A program made the translations under genes and the position numbers. A model generated the notes under the pieces. That model saw nothing but the letters and a program-made list of their open reading frames with translations. It did no database searches and was not told the origin of the DNA. Shown here in pieces: positions 43,801-53,500 of a DNA stretch of 64,000 bases. The stretch is from assembly GCA_946550725.1 (NCBI GenBank), contig CAMNQX010000001.1:1-64000 (forward strand), read 5' to 3'. The stretch's first letter is position 1. Every line of letters begins with the position of its first letter. This DNA comes from an uncultured Clostridia bacterium (GTDB lineage Bacteria; Bacillota; Clostridia; Oscillospirales; Oscillospiraceae).

Positions 43801-46800
43801 GGCTTTTGGCCAGTACGCCATCTTTGACCTGGGGGCGAAGCAGCCTGTCCAGGACGTCACCCTCTACATCCCCGACCCGGGCACCGTCGACATCCCCCAC
43901 AACCTGGACATTCAGATCGGCGACAGCAGCGATCCCAACGGGACCTGGACCACCATCGCCGAACTGAGAAACGACAACTACCGGCAGGTGGAGCCTCAGC
44001 CCAACCGCTTCTTTGAGTGCAGCGGCAGCGGCGCCCTGGGCCGGTACATCAAGCTGGCCGTCCCCGATATTGAAGCCAGCAACTGGATCAAGATCAACGA
44101 GCTGGAGGTCAACACCACCGTGCCGCAGGAAGCGCCGCTGACGGCGGTGTCCTCCTCTTCCGGCGAGGCCGCCCACGCCGACGACGGCGACCTGCTCACC
44201 TTCCTCACCCCCGGCGCGGGCGCGGGCTACTGGGAAAAGCTCCTGCAGACCCCCACCGCCTTTGACAGCGTCACCGTCCTCCGGGGGGAGACGGGCGAAA
44301 CCGCCACCGTGAAGGTACAGCGGAACAACAACTGGGTCAGCGTCGGCACCCTCACCCAAGCCGCCACCACCGTCTCTTTGAAGGACGGCGACCCCATCAC
44401 CGGGGTGCGCGTTGAGTGGACGGAGAATGACGTGCCCGCCATCGCCGAGGTCATTTTCGCCGGGGAGGCCGTCCCCACCGGGGAGGCTCCCACCCTCTAC
44501 CCCAACATCTATGAACAGCCCGCTGACCCTGAGGGGGTCACCGTAGCCAACGGCACGGCGGCGGAGAACGTCCCCCTGCCTGACCGGGTGGAGGTCACCA
44601 CCAGCGGCGGGACCACCACCGAGGTCCCGGTGACGTGGAGCTGCGAAAGCTACAATGCCGCCACCGCCGCCACCTACACCTTCGTGGGCGAATTTGACCT
44701 CGCCGGCGCGCTGCTCACCAACCCCGGCTGCTTTGCTCTGACCGCCAACGTCACCGTCCGTCCCGCCGAGGGCGGCAGCACATCGGAGGAGAATCTGGCG
44801 CTGAACAAGACTGTGTACGTCTCCGGCGCTGAGGACAAAAACACTCAAGCTCCTGCCAATGCGGTAGACGGTAGCACCAACAACCAATGGAACAGCAACC
44901 ATATGACCAGCGGTTCCCAAAACAACAAAACAGATTTGGGTGACGCTTGGATCGTGGTAGATCTGGGAGCCAATATAAACTCTATCACTTCCGTTTCCAT
45001 GAATTTCTTTAACCTTATCTGGCCTACCGATTATATGCTCCAAGTAGCAGGAAGTAATTTTACTCCTGTGGACTATGTGGACAACGGCACCAAAGCAGAA
45101 AATAATGCCAACGTAATGGAAGGTACCTACACCGGCGATAACGCAGAAAACGCCGCCTGTTGGACAACTATCAAAACCGTGAGCCATGCCAGCTATTCTG
45201 CTCACCCCACCGTAACCTTTAACGCTGCTGATTTTGATGCAACTGTTCCCACTGACGCTCGGTACTTCCGCCTTTACTTTACCGGCCTGAACCATGGAGC
45301 TTCTGGCAACTCCGCAGGCGTTAAGGAACTCACCGTCAACGGCACCCGCACCGCCGCCGCCTCTGACGCCAACATCTCCTCTATCACTCCCGTCACCGCT
45401 GTGGGCGTGAGCGGCGACGAATGGGCCAGCCTAAACGTTCCCACCCATGTGGTCGCCACCCTGGCCGACGGCACCAAGGTCCGTATCCCCGTGGAATGGA
45501 ACAGCGCAGGCTATGACAAGACTGTCCAGACGGCCCAGACCTTTACCGGCACGCTGACCCTTCCCTCCGGGGTGACCAACTCCGGCAACGTCCAGCCCTC
45601 CATGACCGTCACCCTCTCCGCGCCCCCTGATGTGACCGGCTACACCGTCACCCCCAGCCGGGTCACCGCCCAGCATAGAACGTCCTTCGCCGAGCTGCGG
45701 CCCTCTCTGCCCGCCAATGCGGTGCTGCAGTTCAGCAACGGCGCGACCCGCTCCCTCCCCATCACCTGGGACGCGAGCAGCTACGATCCCGACTCCTTGG
45801 AGGATCAGACCGTGACGGGCACGGTGACCCGCCCGTGGAGCAAGACAGAATATACGGTCTCTGTTCTGGTGCGTCTGGACCCCATCCTCGCCACCTCTGT
45901 CACCGTCTCTCCCAAGACTCTGACCCTCTACGCCAACGAGAGCCACGCCAACCACACCGCCACCCTCACCGCCACGGTGGGCGGCGCGGACACCTCGGAC
46001 AAGACGGTGACCTGGAGCAGCAGCAACGTCCGCGTGGCCGCGGTAGACAACGGCGTTGTCACCGGCATGGGTCCCGGAACCGCCACCATCTATGCCATCG
46101 CCCACGACGGCAGCCGCGTCTCCGACTCCTGTGAGGTCACCGTCAAGTGGACGCTGGTAGGCGACGTGGTCGCCACCGGTGGCCCCCAGGTGGGTTCCAC
46201 CCTGTCCGGCGCGTTCAATCAGTTGAATCAGGACGCTAAGAACAACGTGGATATCCAGTGGTGGCGCAAGGGCAAGAATGACGCCGCCTTCACCGAGATC
46301 GACGGCGCGACGGAGAAGGACTATACCGTCGCCGCCGACGCGGTCAACGTGGGTGCGACATATCGGATGGTCGTCACCGCCAAGGGCCTCTATGAGGGCA
46401 CCAAGACCTCCAACGAGATCACCATGACCAAGCTGGCCGGCGAGCCGCTGAAGGCGGTGCCCACCTTTACCAACGTCTCCGCCGAAGGGGCGACCGACGG
46501 CGAGATCACCGGCCTCTTCAAGGGCCGCAGGTACGAGTACAAGCAGGTGGAAAACGGCACGGTAGACCCCGGCGAGACCGGCTGGACCGCGTTTTCCGAT
46601 ATGTCCGATGATGAGACCGGCTTGGCCGGGAACTTTGGCACGGCTAAGATCACCGGCCTGGAGGCGGGCACCTATGTGGTGCGCCGCGCCGCCGACGACT
46701 GCTATCAGGCCGGTCCTCACCGCACCGTGACCATTTCCATCGAGAATACGGGCGACGTGGTGGTCCACAATCCCCAGACCTTTGTGGGCGGCCTGGTCAC

Positions 46801-48814
46801 CGTGGGCCGCACCCAGATCCCCGAGGGGGACACCGTCCGCCTGACCGTAGCGCCCGGCACGGGCTACGAGCTGGTCCCCGGTTCCCTGAAGGCCATCCCC
46901 GATGTGGGCGAGGCGGTGGTCGCCGCCGCCGATGAGACGACCCCGGGGCTTTACACCTTCACCATGCCCCGCGGCATTACCAGCGTGACCATCGACGCTC
47001 AGTTCCGGCTGAAGACCTACACCATCACCCACGCCCTGACCAACATCACCTGCAGCCTGGGGGATGCGTCCAGCCACACCGCCACCCACGGCGAGAAATT
47101 CTCCATCACCCTCACCCCGGCGGAGGGCTACGAGATGAAGCCCGACACCATCACCGTGAAAAACACAGACACGAACACGGCTTTCACGGATTACACCTAT
47201 CTGCCTGACACGACCGACTCCGCCAAGCGGGTGCTCACCTTTACCCACGGCGTGACCTGCAACATCTCCATTACCGGGGAGCCGGACCTCAAGACCTATA
47301 TCATCGACGACCAGCTTGTGGACCTCACCTGCAGCCTGGGCGACAAGGACCACCACAAGGTCGACCACCACGCCGCCCTGACCATCACCATCTCCCCGGC
47401 CGCGGGGTACATCCTCCCCCAGCAGGAGGATATCCGCATCACCATGGGCGGCGCGGCGTTCACCGACTTTACCTACACCGTCGTGGATGCTGCCCACGCC
47501 CAGATCGCCATCGCCGAGGGCAAGATCAGCGGGGACCTGGTGGTTTCCGCCGCCGCCGGCATCTCCCTCACCTCCGTGGCGATCCACGGCACGGCCCAGG
47601 TGGGCGAGCGGCTCTCCGCCGACGTCCGGCCCAGCAACGCCACCGTGACCTGCCAGTGGATCCTTTCCTCCGAAGAGAGCAGTGATGAGATCTTCACCGG
47701 GGACACCTTCCTCGTCCCCGCCGCCGCCGAGGGCAAGACCATCACCCTGACCGTCACCGGCACCGGGCGGTACCGGGGTACGCTGACCACCGATCCCACT
47801 GGGGCCATCACCCCCGCCATCGCCGACAAGAGCGCCTTGCGCGCCGCCTATGACGATGGACTCACCGTCACCAACGACAACTACACCGCCTCCACCTGGG
47901 ACACGTTCCAGGCGGCTCTGAGCGGCGCGGCCACCGTTTTGGATACCGCCGCCGCCACCCAGGCCCAGATCGACGACGCGCTGGCCGTTCTCAACGCCGC
48001 CCGCGCCGGTCTCAGGAAGCAAAGCTCCTCCGGCGGCAGCTCCCGCCCCTCCGAGACCACCAAGACCGAGACCCTTGAAGACGGCACCAAGGTGACCACG
48101 GTCACCAAGCCCGACGGCACCGTCACCGAAACCGTGGAGCAGCCTGACGGAACCAAGTCCGAGACCGTTACCACCAAGGACGGAGCCGTGACCATCACCG
48201 TCACCGACGCTGAGGGCGAGGAGCTGGCCAAGGTGGAGCTGCCCGCTACCATTCCCGCCCCCGAGACCCGCTTTGACGACGTGCCCGAGGGCCACTGGGC
48301 GGACAAGGCCATCCACAACGCCGCCGCTCTGGAACTGGTGAAGGGCGTTGGAAACAACAAGTTCGACATGGTCGCCCCCATGAGCCGCGGCTCTCTGGCA
48401 ACGGTGCTCCACCGCCTGTCCCAGGGCAAGACGGACTACGAGACCACCTTCCAGGATGTTGCCCAGGGTAAGTTCTACACCGAGGGCGTGGCCTGGGCCG
48501 CGAAGGTCAAGGTCGTCACCGGCTACACCGCCGACATCTTTGCCCCCGAGGACGTGATCACCCGGGAGCAGCTGGCGGTGATGCTGGCCCGCTACGCCAA
48601 GCTGATCGGCATGGACATCAAGGCGGACGCAAAAGCCCTTGAACAGTTCGCCGACGGTGAGAACACCGGCAGCTGGGCCGTGGACGGCGTGGCCTGGTGC
48701 GTAAACAAGGGCATCCTTCAGGGCAAGGGCGGCAACGTCCTCGATCCCACCACCAACGTCACCCGCGCGGAAGTGGCCGTGATGCTGGATAGGTTTATTG
48801 CACTTCTCAAGTAA
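40823..48814 (+). CDS. Large SLH-anchored GH84 beta-N-acetylglucosaminidase, multidomain
   Basis: 2,663 residues. Signal peptide (1-27). About 70-225 is the hexosaminidase N-terminal domain; about 230-550 a GH84 barrel with RGFIEGFYGGFS and the catalytic Asp pair in FNVLNDDYNSG (near 361). A helical bundle (550-710) follows, then F5/8-type carbohydrate-binding modules (about 720-850 and 1327-1505), Ig-like/Big domains (one at 1689-1774), two tandem Gly/Thr-rich repeats each with a TCSLGD core (about 2065-2240), a FIVAR-like domain (2334-2399), a charged Thr/Lys linker and three SLH repeats (2483-2663). It probably removes GlcNAc from host mucin or other glycans at the cell surface. GGGAGGT precedes ATGATG; 40826 is an equal start. 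The second F5/8 module has clearly lower GC than the rest. Confidence 0.9.
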   Translation: MMKKQRVLAALLALVMVVGLLPVSALAARIDDQILPLEAPGEKPSDLAAATPAGALDGAELLETPADATAAGSVVGTAYSDDPNAYEIYPVPHSVVYPSDHGSFTMTTDVNIVKGAGVDDYTVNFVKEILAKFGRTDGNITVTDAAAAGKTNIVLAIHGDNDAITPASVTDLWTAADKFDSYLLKAEDGAITIIGKDTDAVYCGVATLQMMFTSFNGAKFLNATIEDYSNTVFRGFIEGFYGGFSYAQRESQMRSLRDVKGNMYVFASKTDPYHGNQWSTLYPSDELDQIKHLVAVGKEVKVNYTWSVHIGKGGVLNNVDNGAADGAADFVNESVYNDRLTKMKAKFQQLYDAGVRSFNVLNDDYNSGTHRVQVKFLNDINAWLKAKGDCMPLIYCCSGYNVAWAGNGAEMTALAGLDDDIYLYWTGGDVNSPITQEDTTWAYSRSHQPIVTWINYPCSEHCGKRGVFLGDISHYVKDADGLTDHYGILANPMDWAEANKVAYFQLLSWAWNRDEYTSYLTDLWEDSFKYLQPEVAGAYRTIARNVSNAPNSGRVSYFPESEYIKDKLAAVQTAALAGENLQSNENALALLDEFDNILAAVQAFRSGCTNDSLKTELETWLRSLESVVTAGQKAIAAVNALSVGNDATTWNLFSEGAVALGRWDDFSHNDNGGASRVSLSGSLRLQPFAEALLNYVKEAMAQAFNPGGGLTGDLAPIIRLGGVDKSGEAEAAKMLDGDPSTCANFNTNQAADDYYGVDLGAVKLVSGVDILQGNSDSDHDYFHKATLEYSADNEHWTTLATKVNSHHIAVEGLNIAARYVRLRLLETGYGNKANYWTHIREFTVTAREPGLLYTDAADTTGVTAVVDGESYVLTVPSLTLAAGEYVGLQLPELTGIQTVSTQGTLPSGVKLQYSVNGTQWTDNAPAQTALMGYVRLLNSGSDPATLSGVTLTASKPIRTELRFVSSNVGVYDGSWDNVVDGNRLSLVHTNTKQAFGQYAIFDLGAKQPVQDVTLYIPDPGTVDIPHNLDIQIGDSSDPNGTWTTIAELRNDNYRQVEPQPNRFFECSGSGALGRYIKLAVPDIEASNWIKINELEVNTTVPQEAPLTAVSSSSGEAAHADDGDLLTFLTPGAGAGYWEKLLQTPTAFDSVTVLRGETGETATVKVQRNNNWVSVGTLTQAATTVSLKDGDPITGVRVEWTENDVPAIAEVIFAGEAVPTGEAPTLYPNIYEQPADPEGVTVANGTAAENVPLPDRVEVTTSGGTTTEVPVTWSCESYNAATAATYTFVGEFDLAGALLTNPGCFALTANVTVRPAEGGSTSEENLALNKTVYVSGAEDKNTQAPANAVDGSTNNQWNSNHMTSGSQNNKTDLGDAWIVVDLGANINSITSVSMNFFNLIWPTDYMLQVAGSNFTPVDYVDNGTKAENNANVMEGTYTGDNAENAACWTTIKTVSHASYSAHPTVTFNAADFDATVPTDARYFRLYFTGLNHGASGNSAGVKELTVNGTRTAAASDANISSITPVTAVGVSGDEWASLNVPTHVVATLADGTKVRIPVEWNSAGYDKTVQTAQTFTGTLTLPSGVTNSGNVQPSMTVTLSAPPDVTGYTVTPSRVTAQHRTSFAELRPSLPANAVLQFSNGATRSLPITWDASSYDPDSLEDQTVTGTVTRPWSKTEYTVSVLVRLDPILATSVTVSPKTLTLYANESHANHTATLTATVGGADTSDKTVTWSSSNVRVAAVDNGVVTGMGPGTATIYAIAHDGSRVSDSCEVTVKWTLVGDVVATGGPQVGSTLSGAFNQLNQDAKNNVDIQWWRKGKNDAAFTEIDGATEKDYTVAADAVNVGATYRMVVTAKGLYEGTKTSNEITMTKLAGEPLKAVPTFTNVSAEGATDGEITGLFKGRRYEYKQVENGTVDPGETGWTAFSDMSDDETGLAGNFGTAKITGLEAGTYVVRRAADDCYQAGPHRTVTISIENTGDVVVHNPQTFVGGLVTVGRTQIPEGDTVRLTVAPGTGYELVPGSLKAIPDVGEAVVAAADETTPGLYTFTMPRGITSVTIDAQFRLKTYTITHALTNITCSLGDASSHTATHGEKFSITLTPAEGYEMKPDTITVKNTDTNTAFTDYTYLPDTTDSAKRVLTFTHGVTCNISITGEPDLKTYIIDDQLVDLTCSLGDKDHHKVDHHAALTITISPAAGYILPQQEDIRITMGGAAFTDFTYTVVDAAHAQIAIAEGKISGDLVVSAAAGISLTSVAIHGTAQVGERLSADVRPSNATVTCQWILSSEESSDEIFTGDTFLVPAAAEGKTITLTVTGTGRYRGTLTTDPTGAITPAIADKSALRAAYDDGLTVTNDNYTASTWDTFQAALSGAATVLDTAAATQAQIDDALAVLNAARAGLRKQSSSGGSSRPSETTKTETLEDGTKVTTVTKPDGTVTETVEQPDGTKSETVTTKDGAVTITVTDAEGEELAKVELPATIPAPETRFDDVPEGHWADKAIHNAAALELVKGVGNNKFDMVAPMSRGSLATVLHRLSQGKTDYETTFQDVAQGKFYTEGVAWAAKVKVVTGYTADIFAPEDVITREQLAVMLARYAKLIGMDIKADAKALEQFADGENTGSWAVDGVAWCVNKGILQGKGGNVLDPTTNVTRAEVAVMLDRFIALLK

Positions 48815-48826
48815 CACAGCAACAGG

Positions 48827-48864
48827 CAGAGGGACGGTTCTTCCGAACCGTCCCTCTGTTTTTT
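48827..48864. terminator. Bidirectional terminator after the GH84 gene
   Basis: Fourteen-bp perfect stem (48827-48840 and 48845-48858, loop TTCC) followed by six T (48859-48864). The arms GAGGGACGGTTC resemble the GGGACGG cassette at 10154, 16500 and 22970. It also serves the convergent gene ending at 48871. Confidence 0.85.
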
Positions 48865-48870
48865 ACTGCC

Positions 48871-49497
48871 TTATGCCGCCTTTAAGTCAATGGATTTTTC
48901 TGTGCTGTTGACTGTAATTCTATAGTTTGTATCCTCCGCATCGCTGAGAATACAAAAAGCCTCAAAAGAAGTGTGCTCTATGCCAGTTTGTGTTGACGAT
49001 TTTTCAAAAAGAAGGAAATCGTTTCCTTGCGTGTCGTTAATACTCACATCCCTTCCCTCTATAATTCCAAACACATAAATATATTTATCGACTGCATTTG
49101 CACTTTCATAAATCTGAATTGGTGCTGGCGGATTGGAGATCAGACGACTGTGCCTGCGTATATTCCAGTAAGTTCCGATCTTATAGCCCTGTTCCGTTTT
49201 GTTGGAAAGCATATACGATACGGTTCCGGGCTTTTCGGCATATAAAATCAAGCTGGATTCCTTGCCGTCCAAAATCTCGATCACTTCGCCCTTGCAGGCG
49301 TACTTCGCCACCGCCTCCGCTGAGGGGAACGAGTAGAATAGGTTCTCAATGGGGACAAAGGCGGTATAAAGAGAGACTGCCCCCGCCAAAGCAAGGCACA
49401 CGATCCATAGCTTTCTCTTCTTTTTATGAAAGATCGCAAGGATGAGAGCCCCATAGAACAGGATGTTCGCCAAGATTTCCACGCAATTTCCCCACAC
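48871..49497 (-). CDS. Hypothetical membrane protein, low GC
   Basis: 208 residues, not recognised. Two membrane helices near the N-terminus (about 4-23 and 28-48) separated by a basic KKKRK turn, then an outside or cytosolic beta-rich domain (VIEILDGKESSLILYAEKPG, YIYVFGIIEGRDVSI). It starts at GTG with GGGGAG just upstream, 13 nt after the WYL regulator, so it is the last gene of that unit. A counted 60-base stretch (49081-49140) is 38% GC, well below neighbours, suggesting recent acquisition. Confidence 0.65.
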   Translation of the reverse strand: MWGNCVEILANILFYGALILAIFHKKKRKLWIVCLALAGAVSLYTAFVPIENLFYSFPSAEAVAKYACKGEVIEILDGKESSLILYAEKPGTVSYMLSNKTEQGYKIGTYWNIRRHSRLISNPPAPIQIYESANAVDKYIYVFGIIEGRDVSINDTQGNDFLLFEKSSTQTGIEHTSFEAFCILSDAEDTNYRITVNSTEKSIDLKAA

Positions 49498-49510
49498 GGT
49501 TTCTCCCCCC

Positions 49511-50494
49511 TTAGACGGTCCCGCCTTCCTCCAGTAATCCCCGCAGATATGCCCGGTACTCCTCCACCACCCAGTCCGGCGCCTCCGGCTTCGCCAGACC
49601 TGCCAGTGCGGCCAGCCAGCCCCAGAACTGGGGGGACACCACCACGTCCAGGGTGACGGTAAACCCGCCGGTGGCCTTGGGTACCAGCATCACGTCCCGG
49701 CCAAAGCGGTCCAGGATCACCCCTGCCGCCGCCTCCTGGCAGGCCAGGCGCACCTTGGCCGCCCGGCCGCTGAACATGGAGAAATACCGCCCCACATACG
49801 CCCCGGGGTCGAAGCTTTTGGGCGTTTCGGCGCTCTCGTCCGTCACCCGGACCCCGTCCATCTTGTCCACCCGGTAGTGGCGGGTCTCCTCTCCTTCCGG
49901 TGGTTTTCCAACCAGATAATACTGTGCGTTATCCCAAACCAGGCAGTACGGTTCCACGCGGTACTCCGCGCCGCCCCGCCGGTACACCTTCTCCTTGTTC
50001 CGGTCCAGGTCAAAGTAGCGGAAGGCCACCGCCTTGTGCCTGGTGATGGCGGTGTGGATGGCGTCCACGGAGTAGTACGCGCTCTCGTTCATGGACTTCA
50101 CCCGCCCGCCCACAAACACCTGGCGCTGGAGCTGGGTGGCCTGGTGGCGGGAGGTGAGACCCTCCAGCTTGGAGATGAGGGCGTCGCTCTTTTTCTTGGT
50201 GATGAAGCGGCTGGCCTGCACCGCATCCACCAGCAGCTTCAGCTCGGGCAGCTCAAACTCCCGGCTGCCCAGATACACCCCGCCGCTGCGTCCGGGGAGA
50301 CGGCGGATGTCGTAGCCGTGCTCGGCCAGGACAGTGAGGTCGGCGTACACGCTCTTGCGCTCGGCGCTCACCCCCCGCTCCTGAAGGTAGCTCACCAGCG
50401 TCTGGGTGGTGACGGGGTGGTCCTCGTCGCTCTCGGCGCGGAGATAGTCCAGCAGAAGCAGGAGCTTGCGTTTTTGATTCTCCGATTTGGCCAC
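49511..50494 (-). CDS. WYL-domain transcriptional regulator
   Basis: 327 residues. N-terminal winged helix (LLDYLRAESDEDHPVTTQTL, then YLQERGVSAERKSVYADLTV), a WYL domain with the ligand-type residues in YRVEPYCLVWDNAQYYLVG (about 175-195), and a C-terminal WCX-type extension. WYL proteins sense nucleic acids or small ligands and control DNA-repair, defence or metabolic genes. GTG at 50494 follows GAGGTGA. It sits between the large SLH protein gene and the low-GC membrane protein gene; either could be a target. Confidence 0.88.
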   Translation of the reverse strand: MAKSENQKRKLLLLLDYLRAESDEDHPVTTQTLVSYLQERGVSAERKSVYADLTVLAEHGYDIRRLPGRSGGVYLGSREFELPELKLLVDAVQASRFITKKKSDALISKLEGLTSRHQATQLQRQVFVGGRVKSMNESAYYSVDAIHTAITRHKAVAFRYFDLDRNKEKVYRRGGAEYRVEPYCLVWDNAQYYLVGKPPEGEETRHYRVDKMDGVRVTDESAETPKSFDPGAYVGRYFSMFSGRAAKVRLACQEAAAGVILDRFGRDVMLVPKATGGFTVTLDVVVSPQFWGWLAALAGLAKPEAPDWVVEEYRAYLRGLLEEGGTV

Positions 50495-50518
50495 AAGATC
50501 ACCTCGTTTGCGTCGGTC

Positions 50519-53500
50519 TTACCACATCACGGTCAGCACCTTGGCCACCTCGGCCCGGGTGATGGGGTCGTTGGGGCGGACATAGCCGCCGTAGCCGCTG
50601 ATCACGCCCTGGGCCACCAGGGTGGAGACGTGGTCAGCGGCCCAGGAGGGAATGTCGTTCTGGTCCAGGAAGGCCTCGGCGGAGAGGGCGTAGCCCTTGG
50701 GCTGGACCCGGCCCAGCAGGGTCATGGCCTGGGCGCGGGTAATGGTCTGGGTGGCGTTGGCGTAGAGGGTCCCGCCCTCCGCGCTGCCGGTGAAGATGCC
50801 CAGGGAATAGGCCGCCTTCACGGCGTTCAGCGCCCAGGGCTGGATGGCGGCGGCGTCCGCAAAGGGCAGCTCTACCCCCTCGTATTGGCTCAGGTCCGTC
50901 CCCAGCCACCGCATGAGCATGGTGACGAAATCCCCCCGGGTAATGTTGGCGGCGGGGTCAAAGAGCAGGGTCCCGTTGGGGCCGGGGCTGCCCTTGGAGA
51001 TGCCCCGGTCGTAGAGATAGTCGGCGTGATCCCTGGCCCAGTGGCCGTCCACGTCGGCAAAGGGGGACACGTTGCCCACGGCAGGGGGCAGCTCCCCGCT
51101 GGCCCGGGCCATGTTGCCCGAGGCGTCGGAGACGGTCAGAGAAATCCGGTGGAGCAGCGCGTCATACAGCTCCAGCTTGGCGGTGACGGTGTTCCCCGTC
51201 AGGGTGAAGTCCACAGGCTTGCCGTCCAGGGTGAGGGAGATGCGCTCCTTGGCGAAGGTCTTGTCCACGTTGTCGCTCAGGGTGGCGGTCACCGCCCCCT
51301 CGGGGGTGCAGGTAAGCTTCACCGTGGGGGGCGTTTGGTCCGAAATGCCGCCGTTGGTGGAGGTGAAGTGGTCCAGGTAGAGGGCCGCCCACGCCACCCC
51401 GCCGGGAATGATCACGTCGGAGGGCACGTAGCCGGGGTCATAGGGGGCGGGGGTGATCGTCAGCCCGGTCACCTTGGCTGCCCCGGCGGGCAGGTCGGCG
51501 CGGACGAAACTCCAGCGGCCCGGCGCGCCCACAGCGCAGGGGGCCGTGGCTTCGCTGCCGTCGTCCAAGGTCACCCGGAGGGCCAGCGTCACTTCCTCCG
51601 TGGGGTACACCCAGAAGCCCACGTCGCTCTCCCCTGCCGCAAGGGGCAGCTCCAAGGGCAGCGCGCTGGCCTCTGTCCCTCCGGTCAGATACTCCACCTT
51701 CAAGGAGGACTTGCCGTAGCGCACCTGCGTCCCGGTCAGCTCCGCGTGCAAGCAGCCCTCCTCATCCAGCGCCGGGAGGGTACTGCCCTCCTCCCACGGC
51801 TCCAGCAGGTTCACATGGCCGCCCACGGTGACGGGCAGGGTCACGGTCTTGGTCCCGGCGGTCACCGTCACGGTCCCGGCGGCAGCCTTGCTCCCCGCCG
51901 TCAGCAGGCCGGCGGCGTCGATGGTCCCCACCTCCGGGCTGACCGACCAGGTGAAGCTCTCGTCGGCGGCGGTCAGGGATAACCCGTACCAGTCGGCGGA
52001 GGCGGTGAGGTCCACCGCCTGCCCCGGCTCCAGATTGAGGCTGGTCACCGCCTGGGCGGTGGCTTGGTTGGAAATGGTGATGCCATGGGGGGTGGGCACC
52101 ACTGTCAGGATCACGCTGCCCTGCTGACCGTCGGGGGCGGTGGCGGTGACCACCGCCTCCGTCTTTTCCGCCGCAGCGGCGGCGGTGAACATGTTGCCTG
52201 CCGTCTGCCCCGGCCCGGAGACGGTGTAGGTCACGTCGCTGTATGTCGTGTTCATGGGATGGTAGCCGGTGTCGATGCCCTGGGCGGTGAGGGTGGTCCT
52301 GCCGCCGGGAAGGAAGAGACTGTCCGGGGCGGAGACATACAGCGACCCCAGCTCCCCCGTAGCCTTCATATCGCTCACGAAGAACAGGGCGTTGGTCACC
52401 GCCCGCTGGCTCCCGTCGGAGGGCTTGTTTTGGAGGGTAAAGGCGTTGTCCAGCGCCCCGGTGGTACCAAAGGTGGTGGAGCCGCCGCCGTCAAAGAGCA
52501 CCGCGTCCACGCAGCCCAGCTCCTTGAGCCGCGCCGCCACCTGGCGCATGGACGCGCCCACGCTGTACCCGGCCCGGCGGCCGTCCATGGTATAGAGGAT
52601 GACTTGGCCGTTCGCCTTGATCCCCAGGGCGGTGCGGGGGTTGGCGGTGTTGTCCAGCCCCTCCTGCACCACTCCGTCCTTCAGCAGCAGCTGATACGCG
52701 CCGATGGCCTGCCGGGCGTCGTTCCAGCGGGGATCGGCAGCGGTGACGCTGAGCTTCACCTGCTCCCCCACCTTGAGGGCGGAAAGCTGGTTCTGGAAAT
52801 ATTCGCCGCTGTCCTTCCCCAAGGTAAGGATGAAGCACCCCTGGGGGATAGCCACGCTCCCGCTGAGGGTGGACACCCCCGTGACCACACAGGTCACCGC
52901 CTCGCCGCCGATGACCAGGCGGTCGGGGGCGGGGGCCAGGTTGGCGGCGGACGCCGCCAGAGCGGTCTCATAGGCGGCTTGGGCCGCGTCCAGGGCGGCC
53001 TGGTAGGCCGCCAGGGCCTCCTGATAGGCGGCGGTCTCCTCCGCAGTTGGGATCACCGGCGCGCCGGTGACCGGGTCCACCGCCAGGGACGGGTCGGTGG
53101 GCGCCGTCACGTCCGGGGCCTGATACACCGGCTCCACATAGTCCTCCGGAACCACCACAGGGCGGAGGATCACGTTGATCCCCTCCCCCGACCCCTTGGT
53201 GGCGTCGCCAAAGTCGCGGTTAAACAGCGTCATGCCGTCGGCGGACACACGGGTCTTGTTAAAGCCGCCCATGGCGGCCAGATGCTGACCCTTAATGTCC
53301 GTCCACACCGTCAGCCCCGGCTTGCCCACAAAGGCGTTGCCCTGGGCGTCGAAGCCCACGGCGTAGTGGTAGGAGGACGAGGAGCGCAGCACGCCCTCGG
53401 TGACCACCATGCCCAGCGGCACGCCGGTGGCCACCACAAAATAGTCCCCGTTGGCCCCCGCCAGCACCCGTTTCCCGCTCTGCTCCAGGCTCTGGGCCAT

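Noticed and set aside
40817-45295. 1,492-codon open frame on the minus strand, and another at 45431-48817
   Set aside because: Both are antisense to the GH84 gene. They are long because high third-position GC removes stops on the opposite strand; low-complexity Gly/Val/His content and no motifs.
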